From: DASUAO01 sp035763745
Lineage (GTDB): Bacteria > Actinomycetota > Acidimicrobiia > IMCC26256 > PALSA-555
Direction of reading: 5' to 3'
NCBI GenBank assembly: GCA_035763745.1
Contig: DASUAO010000021.1
Span: 108,082-172,081, forward strand
DNA length: 64,000 nt
A program made the position numbers and the translations under genes. The notes under the pieces were generated by a model, which was given only the letters and a program-made list of their open reading frames with translations, did no database searches and was not told the origin of the DNA. Each line of letters begins with the position of its first letter. Within the stretch, counting starts at the first letter, position 1. Positions 48,929 to 56,482 of this stretch are shown here, piece by piece.

Positions 48929-49960
48929 ATGTCGCGCGACCTCGCGATCGACCTCGGGACCGCCAACACGCTCGTGTACGCACGCGGCCAGGGCATCATC
49001 CTCAACGAGCCCACGGTCATCGCCCTCAACAGCCGGACCCAGGACGTCCTCGCCATGGGGCACGAGGCGTGGCACATGATCGGGCGCACCCCAGGGCACA
49101 TCGTCGCCGTCCGGCCCCTGCGCGGCGGCGCGATCACCGACTTCGAGATCACCCAGCGTCTGATCCGGCTCATCTTCGCCCGGGCCGGGATCACCCGCAT
49201 GCAGCGGGCCCGGGTGCTCGTGTGCGTCCCCTCCGCCATCACCCACGTCGAGCAACGCGCGGTGCTGGAGGCCACGCGGCGGGCCGGCGCCCAGCAGACC
49301 TACCTGATCGAGCAGCCGATGGCGGCCGCGATCGGCGCGTCGCTGCCGATCCACGAGCCACTCGGGAACATGGTCGTCGACATCGGTGGTGGGACGAGCG
49401 AGATGGCGGTCATCTCGCTCGGTGGCATCGTCTCGCTCCAGGCGGTGCGGGTCGGTGGCTTCGACTTCGACCACGCGATCCAGGCGTACCTGCGCCGCGA
49501 CCACGGGATCGCGGTCGGTGAGCGCACCGCCGAGGAGATCAAGCTCGCCGTCGGCTCGGCGTTCCCTACGGCCGACGAGTTCAAGGTCGAGGTGCGTGGG
49601 CGCGACCTCATGAGCGGGCTCCCCCGCACGGTGGTGCTGGAGCCCGAGGAGGTCCGCGAGGCGATCGAGGAGCCGGTCAACGCGATCCTCGAGGCGACCA
49701 AGCAGGCCCTGTCGGAGACGCCACCCGAGCTCGCGCAGGACCTCCTCGAGATGGGGATCCACCTCGTCGGCGGTGGCGCGCTCCTGAGGGGGATGGACAA
49801 GCGCATCGAGCACGAGACGGGCGTGCCCGTCCGCCGCTCGGACCTCCCACTGGAGACCGTCGTGCTCGGTGCCGGGCGCTGCCTCGAGTCCTTCGACCGG
49901 CTCAAGGACATGTTCCTCGACCGCCCGCGGGGGTCCAGCCAGCGCTACGGAGATCGCTAG
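48929..49960 (+). CDS. mreB: MreB-family actin-like rod-shape protein
   Basis: 343 residues, normal MreB length. It starts DLAIDLGTANTLVYARGQGI (phosphate-1), and has VLVCVPSAITHVEQRAVLEA, NMVVDIGGGTSEMAVISLGG (phosphate-2) and HLVGGGALLRGMDKRI (adenosine site). All nucleotide-binding motifs are intact. MreB filaments guide lateral cell-wall synthesis in rods. mreC, mreD and rodA are not adjacent, so this may be a second copy or an isolated mreB/mbl. A GGAG about ten bases upstream sits inside the moaE end. It converges with the HEAT-repeat gene with a four-base overlap. Confidence 0.93.
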   Translation: MSRDLAIDLGTANTLVYARGQGIILNEPTVIALNSRTQDVLAMGHEAWHMIGRTPGHIVAVRPLRGGAITDFEITQRLIRLIFARAGITRMQRARVLVCVPSAITHVEQRAVLEATRRAGAQQTYLIEQPMAAAIGASLPIHEPLGNMVVDIGGGTSEMAVISLGGIVSLQAVRVGGFDFDHAIQAYLRRDHGIAVGERTAEEIKLAVGSAFPTADEFKVEVRGRDLMSGLPRTVVLEPEEVREAIEEPVNAILEATKQALSETPPELAQDLLEMGIHLVGGGALLRGMDKRIEHETGVPVRRSDLPLETVVLGAGRCLESFDRLKDMFLDRPRGSSQRYGDR

Positions 49961-50685
49961 CCGCCCGCCGACGGCCCGTCGTCGACATCTCGGTCCGGGT
50001 CCGTCGACGAGGTCAGGTCCTCGGCGGCCTGGCGCACCTGCCAGTCCCGGTCCTCGAGCGCACGACGCAGCGCGGCGTCGACCGCGCCGCCCTCGAACGG
50101 CGCGAGCGCGAGCACCGCGCGTCGCCGTACTGCCGGCTTGTCCTGGGTGGCGGCGAGGATCGCAGGCAGTCCCGCGGGCTCTCCGATCGCCCCCAGCGCG
50201 GCCACCGCGGCTTCCCGGGCGATCGCGTGGGCATGGGTCGTCGTCACGTCGGCGAGTGCCGGCACTGCACCAGCCGTGATCGCGCGGGGCCCGAGCTCGC
50301 CGAGCCCCCACGCCGCCGCCTCGACGACGGTCACGTCGTCGTCGGCGAGCCGCGCGACGAGGGCGCGCGCGACCTGCTCGGCGAGGTCGGACCGAGCCCC
50401 GGCGACGCCGCGCGCGGCGAACGGCGGACCCATCTCCGCGGCGCGGCGACGGACCCGGGCGTCAGGATCCGTGATCGCCACGCCCCAGGCCGCCGACGCC
50501 GCCGATGCGTCGCCCACCCGGACGATCGCGGCGATTGCGGCCGCGCGCACGCGGGCGTCGGGATCCGCGGTGGCCGCGGCGCGCACCCGCTCGGACTCCG
50601 CCGGCGCCAGCGCCGGACCCCGCCCGAGCGCGGCCAGCGCCGCGGCCCGGTCGACGGCGGACCCGGTGGTCGCGCCCTCGGTCAC
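49957..50685 (-). CDS. HEAT-repeat protein
   Basis: 242 residues made of about six helical repeats, such as DPDARVRAAAIAAIVRVGD, DPDARVRRRAAEMG, EAAAWGLGELGPRAI, AIAREAAVAALGAIGEP and DRDWQVRQAAEDL, typical of PBS-lyase-type HEAT repeats. There are no catalytic motifs; such proteins serve as scaffolds. GTG 50685 overlaps the stop of the small membrane-protein gene (GTGA), so these two are translationally coupled. Confidence 0.75.
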   Translation of the reverse strand: MTEGATTGSAVDRAAALAALGRGPALAPAESERVRAAATADPDARVRAAAIAAIVRVGDASAASAAWGVAITDPDARVRRRAAEMGPPFAARGVAGARSDLAEQVARALVARLADDDVTVVEAAAWGLGELGPRAITAGAVPALADVTTTHAHAIAREAAVAALGAIGEPAGLPAILAATQDKPAVRRRAVLALAPFEGGAVDAALRRALEDRDWQVRQAAEDLTSSTDPDRDVDDGPSAGG

Positions 50686-50951
50686 ACGCTGGCGTTGACC
50701 AGCGCGATCAAGGCCGCGAACGCGATGGCGATCACCGCGGCGACCCCGAACCCCACCGCGAAGATCAGCAGGACCCACCGGACCACCGCGAACCCGTGGA
50801 GCAGCGCCCGAACACCGGCGGGCCGGTCCTGGAGCCAGTCGTCGTCGGCGCGGTCGTCGCCCGGGTTCGGGTCGACGTCGCGTAGGCGCCCGGACGATCG
50901 CCGCGTCCCTCGGGCAGCGGGGCGCATGGCAGGCTGACGTTGGCGGTCCAT
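50682..50951 (-). CDS. Small membrane protein of unknown function
   Basis: 89 residues from ATG 50951 (GGAG seven bases upstream; ATG 50927 is an alternative). The first 50 residues are hydrophilic and Arg/Asp-rich; one long hydrophobic stretch (WVLLIFAVGFGVAAVIAIAFAALIALVN) near the C-terminus anchors it. It is not recognised. It is coupled to the HEAT-repeat gene and starts 55 bases from the divergent ylbL-like gene. Confidence 0.55.
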   Translation of the reverse strand: MDRQRQPAMRPAARGTRRSSGRLRDVDPNPGDDRADDDWLQDRPAGVRALLHGFAVVRWVLLIFAVGFGVAAVIAIAFAALIALVNASV

Positions 50952-51006
50952 CGGCGTCTCCGAGCTGGTCGTGACCACCATCTTCGCACCCGAGACCGGA
51001 GCAACC

Positions 51007-52116
51007 ATGACCGACCAGCCCGGTGCCGCCGATGCGTCGGGGGGCCACGGCGCCACCACACCCCCGGCGGTGCCGCCGCGTCGTCGGTGGCCGCTGGTCG
51101 TCGGCCTCACCGGACTCGCGGTCGCCATGGCCGTCGTGGCGGTCATGGCGCTCGTCCGGGTGCCGTACGTGATCATCTCGCCGGGCGACGCCACCGCGCT
51201 CGACGACCGCGTCCTGTCGGTCTCCGGCACCCGCACCTACGACCACCGGGGGGAGGTGCTGTTCCTCACGGTGCGCATCACGAACCGCGACCCGAACCTG
51301 TGGCGTTGGCTGTTCGCCCAGCTCGACGACGACGTGCGCGTCGACAAGCGCGAGCAGGTCCTCGGCTGCGCGACCTACGACGAGAGCGGTCGGTTCAACG
51401 ACGAGCTCATGCAGCAGTCCCAGGACGTCGCCAAGGAGGTCGCGTTGGAGCGACTCGGTTACGAGGTCCCCGAGCGCTCGGCTCGGGTGCTCATCGTCGG
51501 GTCCGAGTGCGACGGTCCGTCCCACGGCCAGCTGCTGCTCGGCGACGAGATCCTCGCTGTCGACGGGACGGCCGTGGCGAGTGCCGAGGAGGTCCGGCCG
51601 CTCGTGGTCGCGCACGCTCCGGGCGAGCGGGTGCAGCTGACGATCCGTCGCGATGGCGACGAGCGTGACGTCGAGGTCCGTCTCGGGCGCAACGGCGACG
51701 ATGCGTTCCTCGGGATCTCCACCCAGACCTTCGTCGACTGGGATTTCCCGGTCGACATCTCCATCGACACGCTCCGGGTCAGCGGCCCCTCGGCGGGGCT
51801 GGCCTTCGCGTTGGCCATCGTCGACGATCTCACTCCCGGCGAGCTGACCGGCGGGGTCCCCGTCGCGGTCACGGGCTCCATCGCGGCCGACGGCTCGGTG
51901 GGCGTGGTCGGTGGCGTCGAGCAGAAGACCGTGACCGCACGCCGGAACGGAGCGCGCCTCATGATCGTCCCCGCGGGCGAGGCGGCGGCCGCGCGTCGCA
52001 ACGCCGGAGAGATGAAGGTCGTCGCGGTGGACACCTTCGACGACGCGCTGCGAGCGTTGGCGAAGGCGGGCGGCACACCCGTCCCGGCGGCACCTGCCGT
52101 TCCTCAGGACTCGTAG
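51007..52116 (+). CDS. YlbL-like PDZ/Lon-type (S16) membrane protease
   Basis: 369 residues from ATG 51007 (GGAG six bases upstream). One membrane helix (WPLVVGLTGLAVAMAVVAVMAL) is followed by an external region, a PDZ domain with LLLGDEILAVDGTAVASAEEV, and a C-terminal Lon-type protease domain. The Ser-Lys dyad is in SGPSAGLAFALAIVDDL and GGVEQKTVTARRNGA. Orthologues include B. subtilis YlbL and Mtb Rv3194c. The exact substrate is unknown. The order YlbL then UPF0182 matches Rv3194c-Rv3193c in Mtb, except that a MuF-like gene is placed between here. Confidence 0.88.
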   Translation: MTDQPGAADASGGHGATTPPAVPPRRRWPLVVGLTGLAVAMAVVAVMALVRVPYVIISPGDATALDDRVLSVSGTRTYDHRGEVLFLTVRITNRDPNLWRWLFAQLDDDVRVDKREQVLGCATYDESGRFNDELMQQSQDVAKEVALERLGYEVPERSARVLIVGSECDGPSHGQLLLGDEILAVDGTAVASAEEVRPLVVAHAPGERVQLTIRRDGDERDVEVRLGRNGDDAFLGISTQTFVDWDFPVDISIDTLRVSGPSAGLAFALAIVDDLTPGELTGGVPVAVTGSIAADGSVGVVGGVEQKTVTARRNGARLMIVPAGEAAAARRNAGEMKVVAVDTFDDALRALAKAGGTPVPAAPAVPQDS

Positions 52117-52119
52117 CAT
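52114..52119 (+). promoter_or_regulatory. -10 element for leaderless start of the MuF-like gene
   Basis: TAGCAT, beginning with the stop codon of the ylbL-like gene, lies seven bases before ATG 52127. Confidence 0.4.
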
Positions 52120-52126
52120 CGGGGCG

Positions 52127-53428
52127 ATGGCGGAGGATCCGGCGGCACAGGAGCCGCGCCGAGCGCCGGACGACCCCTCGACGCTCGAGTCGCGAGCGGC
52201 CGAGGTCCTGCGCGCGGCCGAGGAGGTCGCAGCGGCCACCGGTCGGGCGATGGTCACGGAAGCAAAGGACGTGCGCCGACGCATCCTCCAGGACGCGACC
52301 CGACGGCGCACCGAGCTCGTCGCGGAGCTCGAGCGCGTGCGCGGCCTCCTCGACCGGGCCCTGGAGGCGTTGCAGGTGCCGATCGAGCCCTCTGGCGCCC
52401 CGGTCACGGAAGAGGCCGGGGGCGAGGCGGGCGCCGACCCCGGATCCACCCCACCGGCGACCGGATCGGCGCCCGCGCCGGCGGGCACCACCGGCGACCT
52501 GTTCGCGCGGCTGCGCTCGGCCGAGCCGGTCGCGGCACCGCCCCGACGCACCACCACCCGGCGGCGGCGTCCGGCGCCACCGGAGGCCGAGGGCGAGACC
52601 GAACCGGACCCCGACACCGAGGTCGGGTCGGCCGCGGAGGGCACCGACGAGAGCGCGGCGACCGCGGCGACCGCGGCCGCCTCCGACGCCGCATCGGGAT
52701 CGGAAGGCGCGCGGGCCGAGCCCGAGGACCCCGACGCTGCGCTCCGCCGGCGACGCGACGCCGTCCTCGAGCCCCTCGTGCCCGACACCGTCCGCGCGGC
52801 GAAGCGCGTCCTCCAGGATGAGCAGAACTCGCTCCTCGACGCCATCCGTCGCGCCCGCGGTCGGTACGAGCCGGCGCGCTTGCTGCCCGAGCACGAGCAC
52901 CAGCGCGAAGCGTGGGTGTCGATCCTCACCCCGTCGATGGACGCGGCCTTCCTCGGCGGGCGGGCGGCGGCAGGGAAGACCGGTCGGGTCGCCGGCGCGC
53001 CGGCGCGGGTCGTGGGCCACGCCCTGTCCGTGGTCGTGACCCAGCTGCGCGAGCGGCTGGCCACGACGATCGAGTCGGTGGTCGCCGAGGGGCCCTACGA
53101 GTCGCCCCTCGAGCTGCAACGTGCGCTCGGCTCGGTGATCGGCGCGCGCTACCGGGAGTGGAAGAGCGCCGAGCTCGAGGCCCGGCTGCGCGACGCGGCG
53201 TGTGCTGCGTACGCGCGGGGCAGCTTCGAGGCCGCCGGTGCCGGCTCGTACCTCCGTTGGGTGCCCGCCGACCCCGGTCGATGCCCCGACTGCGACGACA
53301 ACGCGCTCGAGCCCACGATCAAGGGGTCCTCCTTCCCGACCGGCCAGTCCCACCCCCCGGCGCATCCGGGGTGTCGCTGCCTGGTGGTCCCGCTCGACCG
53401 CGAGGGGAAGTCCACGGTCACCGCCTAG
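52127..53428 (+). CDS. Large protein with MuF-like Cys/His C-terminal motif
   Basis: 433 residues. The N-terminal 80 residues form a helical, charged segment (coiled-coil-like); residues about 85-205 are low-complexity Pro/Ala/Glu/Thr. The C-terminal half (about 210-433) is helical and ends with RWVPADPGRCPDCDDNALEP, then SHPPAHPGCRCLVVPLD. This CPxC...HPxCRC arrangement is the signature end of phage Mu F/SPP1 gp7-type head-morphogenesis proteins. No other phage gene is present, so it is a chromosomal relative rather than a prophage remnant. Function is not known; the neighbours ylbL and UPF0182 suggest an envelope context. Confidence 0.65.
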   Translation: MAEDPAAQEPRRAPDDPSTLESRAAEVLRAAEEVAAATGRAMVTEAKDVRRRILQDATRRRTELVAELERVRGLLDRALEALQVPIEPSGAPVTEEAGGEAGADPGSTPPATGSAPAPAGTTGDLFARLRSAEPVAAPPRRTTTRRRRPAPPEAEGETEPDPDTEVGSAAEGTDESAATAATAAASDAASGSEGARAEPEDPDAALRRRRDAVLEPLVPDTVRAAKRVLQDEQNSLLDAIRRARGRYEPARLLPEHEHQREAWVSILTPSMDAAFLGGRAAAGKTGRVAGAPARVVGHALSVVVTQLRERLATTIESVVAEGPYESPLELQRALGSVIGARYREWKSAELEARLRDAACAAYARGSFEAAGAGSYLRWVPADPGRCPDCDDNALEPTIKGSSFPTGQSHPPAHPGCRCLVVPLDREGKSTVTA

Positions 53429-53441
53429 GCTCTCGACCGAT

Positions 53442-56345
53442 ATGCGCGTGACTCCGGCGAAAGGCCGTCGAACCCGGCTGCGCGGCTGGCTGATCGCCGC
53501 CGCCGTCGTCCTGCTCGTCCTGCTGTTCAGCCTGCGCGGATTGGCGGGCTTCTACACCGACTCGCTGTGGTTCGACTCGCTCGGGCAGGGCGGCACGTGG
53601 GAGCGCCTCCTCGCAGCCCGGGTCGTGCCCGCGCTGGTCTTCACCGTCCTCTTCTTCGCGATCCTGCTCCTGAGCCTGATCATCGCGGACCGTCTCGCGC
53701 CCACGTCCCGGCTCGCCACGGCCCAGACCCCCGAGGACGAGCTCATCGACCGCTACCGGCAGCTGACCGCGCGGTTCCGGGGCCGCATCCGCGTCGGCGT
53801 GGCGCTGTTCTTCGCGTTGATCGCCGGGATCGGGGTCTCCTCGCAGTGGCGCGACTGGCTGCTGTTCACGAACGGGACCGACACCGGGACGACCGATCCG
53901 CAGTTCGGCAAGGACATCGGCTTCTACCTGTTCAAGCTGCCGTTCATCAACTTCATCATCGATTGGCTGTTCGCCGGGCTCGTGATCGTGCTCCTGGTGA
54001 CGGCCGTCGCCCACTACCTGAACGGCGGCATCCGGTTCCAGAGCACGGTCGAGCGCGTCACCCCCCAGGTGAAGGCGCACCTCTCGGTGATCCTGGCGAT
54101 CATGGCGCTCGTCAAGACCGCCGAGTACTACTTCTCGCGCTTCGACCTGAACCTGTCGAACCGCGGCGTCGTCGACGGAGCCAGCTACACCGACGTCAAC
54201 GCGCAGCTCCCCGCGCTCAAGCTGCTGATCTTCGTGTCGGTGATCGCCGCGCTGCTCTTCGTGTGGAACATCCGCCGGCGCGGCTGGGTGCTGCCCGTGA
54301 TCGCGGTCGGCCTGTGGGGATTCGTGTCGCTGGTCGTCGCCACCATCTATCCCGCCGCGATCCAGAACTTCCGGGTCAAGCCCAACGAGTTCGCCAACGA
54401 GCGCAAGTTCATCGACCGCAACATCGCCGCGACCCGTGAGTCGTTCGACCTCGCGAAGGTCGACGTCAAGAACTTCGACTTCACCGGCGATGTCGCGCCC
54501 GAGGTCGTCGAGGCCAACCTGGCGACCATCGACAACGCGCGGTTGTGGGATCCCAACGTCATCCAGGACACCTACTCCACCCTGCAGGCCCTGCAGACCT
54601 ACTACCGGATCAACGACGTCGACGTCGACCGGTATGACATCAATGGCCAGACGACGCAGGTCCTGCTGTCGGCCCGCGAGCTCAACGGCTCGGAGCTGCC
54701 GAGCCAGTCGTGGGTCAACGAGCACATCGTGTACACGCACGGCTACGGCGCGGTCGCGTCACCGAGCAACGAGGCCCAGAGCGACGGATCTCCGGTGTTC
54801 GTGCTCGACGACATCCCCCCGGTCGGTGAGAGCCTGACCCTCTCCGACAAGGGAGCCCAGATCTACTTCGGCGAGCGCATCGACGGCTATGTGATCGTCG
54901 ACGCCAAGTCCCCCGAGCTGAACTACGCGCGCCAGGGGCGCAACGACGCGCTCACCCGTTACACCGGCAAGGACGGGATCGTGCTCTCGAACGTCATCCG
55001 CAAGGCGGCGTTCGCGCTGCGCTTCGGTGACGCCAACCCGCTGATCTCGGGGCAGGTCGACGGGGACTCGAGGGTGCTCATGCTCCGGGGGATCCGGGAG
55101 CGGGTCACCAAGCTGGCACCGTTCCTCGACTTCGACGCCGACCCGTACCCGGTCATCACGGAGGGGCGTACGACGTGGATCCTCGACGGGTACACGACGT
55201 CGGACCGGTACCCGTACGCCCAGTCGTTCTCCGGTTCCGGTGGGCTCTCGAGCACCTTCAACTACGTCCGCAACTCGGTGAAGGTCACCGTCGACGCGTA
55301 CAACGGGACGGTCAAGTTCTTCGTGATCGACGCGAAGGATCCGGTGATCCGCGCGTACCAGAAGGCCTTCCCGGACCTGTTCTCCCCGTTCTCCGAGATG
55401 CCCGACGAGCTCGTCGCGCACCTCCGCTACCCGGAGGACCTCTTCAAGGTCCAGTCCGACGTGTTCTCCAAGTACCACGTGACCCAGGCGCGTCGCTTCT
55501 ACACCGGCAACGAGCGCTGGCTGCTCTCGCCCGACCCGAACTCGGTCGTCGGCACGATCCCCACCGCGTCGCCGCGTTCGACGACGGCGCAGGGCCGCAG
55601 CCCGGAGATCTCGGCCACGACGAAGCGCCAGGATCCCTTCTACCTCTACATCCGGCTCCCGGGTGAGGATCGCGAGAGCTTCCTCATCCTCCAGCCGTTC
55701 GTGCCGGTCTCGAAGGACAACCAGCAGACACGGCTCGTCGCCTTCATGACCGCCAAGTCCGATCCGCGCGACTACGGCGAGCTCGACGCGTTCGTCATGC
55801 CACAGGGCGAGCAGGTGCTCGGTCCGGTACAGGTTGCCGCGAACATCAACAAGGACACGACGATCTCCCAGCGGATCACCCTGCTCGACCAGCGCGGATC
55901 GGAGGTGATCAGTGGGAACGTGCAGCTGATCCCGGTCGGCGACTCGATCGTCTACGTGCAGCCGTTCTTCACGATCGCGTCGCAGGGCGCCGAGTTCCCG
56001 CAGTTCCAGTTCGTCGCCGTGCTCGTCCAGGATCGTGCACCGGTGATCGGCGCGACCGTGGCCGATGCGCTCGCGCAGCTGTTCGGCGAGGCCCCCCAGG
56101 CGCCCACACCCGACGACACGCCCACGACCCCCGAGGGCCAGACCGTCGACCAGCTGCTCGCCCAGGCGACCGAGAAGTTCGCGGCCGCCGACGCCGCACT
56201 GCGCGACGGCGACCTCGGCACGTACCAGAGCCTCGTCAAGGAGGCCCAGGCGCTCGTCGCACAGGCCCAGGCGATCCTCGACGGCACGGCACCCACCACG
56301 ACCACGACGACGAGCGCCGCGGCGCCGGCGGCCTTCCGTCGCTGA
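53442..56345 (+). CDS. UPF0182 family large membrane protein
   Basis: 967 residues. About seven membrane helices lie in the first 330 residues (WLIAAAVVLLVLLFSLRGLAG, VVPALVFTVLFFAILLLSLII, FINFIIDWLFAGLVIVLLVTAV and others), with FYTDSLWFDSLG, the typical UPF0182 N-terminal phrase. A large extracellular region follows (WVNEHIVYTHGYGAVASP, TRYTGKDGIVLSNVIRKAAFAL), then an acidic C-terminal tail with Pro/Thr-rich and helical segments. Homologues include Rv3193c and Rv0064; function remains undefined. It follows the MuF-like gene by 13 bases, with a TAGGCT ten bases upstream of ATG 53442. Confidence 0.9.
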   Translation: MRVTPAKGRRTRLRGWLIAAAVVLLVLLFSLRGLAGFYTDSLWFDSLGQGGTWERLLAARVVPALVFTVLFFAILLLSLIIADRLAPTSRLATAQTPEDELIDRYRQLTARFRGRIRVGVALFFALIAGIGVSSQWRDWLLFTNGTDTGTTDPQFGKDIGFYLFKLPFINFIIDWLFAGLVIVLLVTAVAHYLNGGIRFQSTVERVTPQVKAHLSVILAIMALVKTAEYYFSRFDLNLSNRGVVDGASYTDVNAQLPALKLLIFVSVIAALLFVWNIRRRGWVLPVIAVGLWGFVSLVVATIYPAAIQNFRVKPNEFANERKFIDRNIAATRESFDLAKVDVKNFDFTGDVAPEVVEANLATIDNARLWDPNVIQDTYSTLQALQTYYRINDVDVDRYDINGQTTQVLLSARELNGSELPSQSWVNEHIVYTHGYGAVASPSNEAQSDGSPVFVLDDIPPVGESLTLSDKGAQIYFGERIDGYVIVDAKSPELNYARQGRNDALTRYTGKDGIVLSNVIRKAAFALRFGDANPLISGQVDGDSRVLMLRGIRERVTKLAPFLDFDADPYPVITEGRTTWILDGYTTSDRYPYAQSFSGSGGLSSTFNYVRNSVKVTVDAYNGTVKFFVIDAKDPVIRAYQKAFPDLFSPFSEMPDELVAHLRYPEDLFKVQSDVFSKYHVTQARRFYTGNERWLLSPDPNSVVGTIPTASPRSTTAQGRSPEISATTKRQDPFYLYIRLPGEDRESFLILQPFVPVSKDNQQTRLVAFMTAKSDPRDYGELDAFVMPQGEQVLGPVQVAANINKDTTISQRITLLDQRGSEVISGNVQLIPVGDSIVYVQPFFTIASQGAEFPQFQFVAVLVQDRAPVIGATVADALAQLFGEAPQAPTPDDTPTTPEGQTVDQLLAQATEKFAAADAALRDGDLGTYQSLVKEAQALVAQAQAILDGTAPTTTTTTSAAAPAAFRR

Positions 56346-56391
56346 TCGGCCCGCCCCTCGGACGACGTCCGGACCGGGGCGGGACCCGGGA

Positions 56392-56420
56392 TTGAGCCGC
56401 TGCCCCCGAATTGTTACTAT
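56392..56420 (+). promoter_or_regulatory. Candidate primary-sigma promoter of the suf operon
   Basis: TTGAGC (56392-56397), a 17-base spacer and TACTAT (56415-56420) in the only AT-richer stretch of this 137-base gap. Downstream, GTAGTGTAAATAC could take part in regulator binding; this is unproven. Confidence 0.5.
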
Positions 56421-56439
56421 CGGCGTAGTGTAAATACCT

Positions 56440-56460
56440 CCGGCGGTCCCCCGCCGCCGG
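56440..56460 (+). promoter_or_regulatory. Hairpin in the suf leader
   Basis: CCGGCGG (56440-56446) and CCGCCGG (56454-56460) form a perfect seven-base stem with a seven-base loop, between the promoter and the sufB ribosome-binding site. It could stabilise the message or regulate initiation; it is not placed like a terminator. Confidence 0.4.
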
Positions 56461-56482
56461 AAGCCCCGATTCGGGAGCGCTC

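Noticed and set aside
49957..53064. 1035-codon minus-strand frame
   Set aside because: Only its last 242 codons are a real gene (HEAT-repeat protein); the rest lies opposite the ylbL-like and MuF-like genes and has no recognisable domain.
52127..53428. Prophage remnant because of the MuF-like end
   Set aside because: No portal, terminase, capsid, integrase or attachment-like repeats around it; neighbours are conserved actinobacterial genes.
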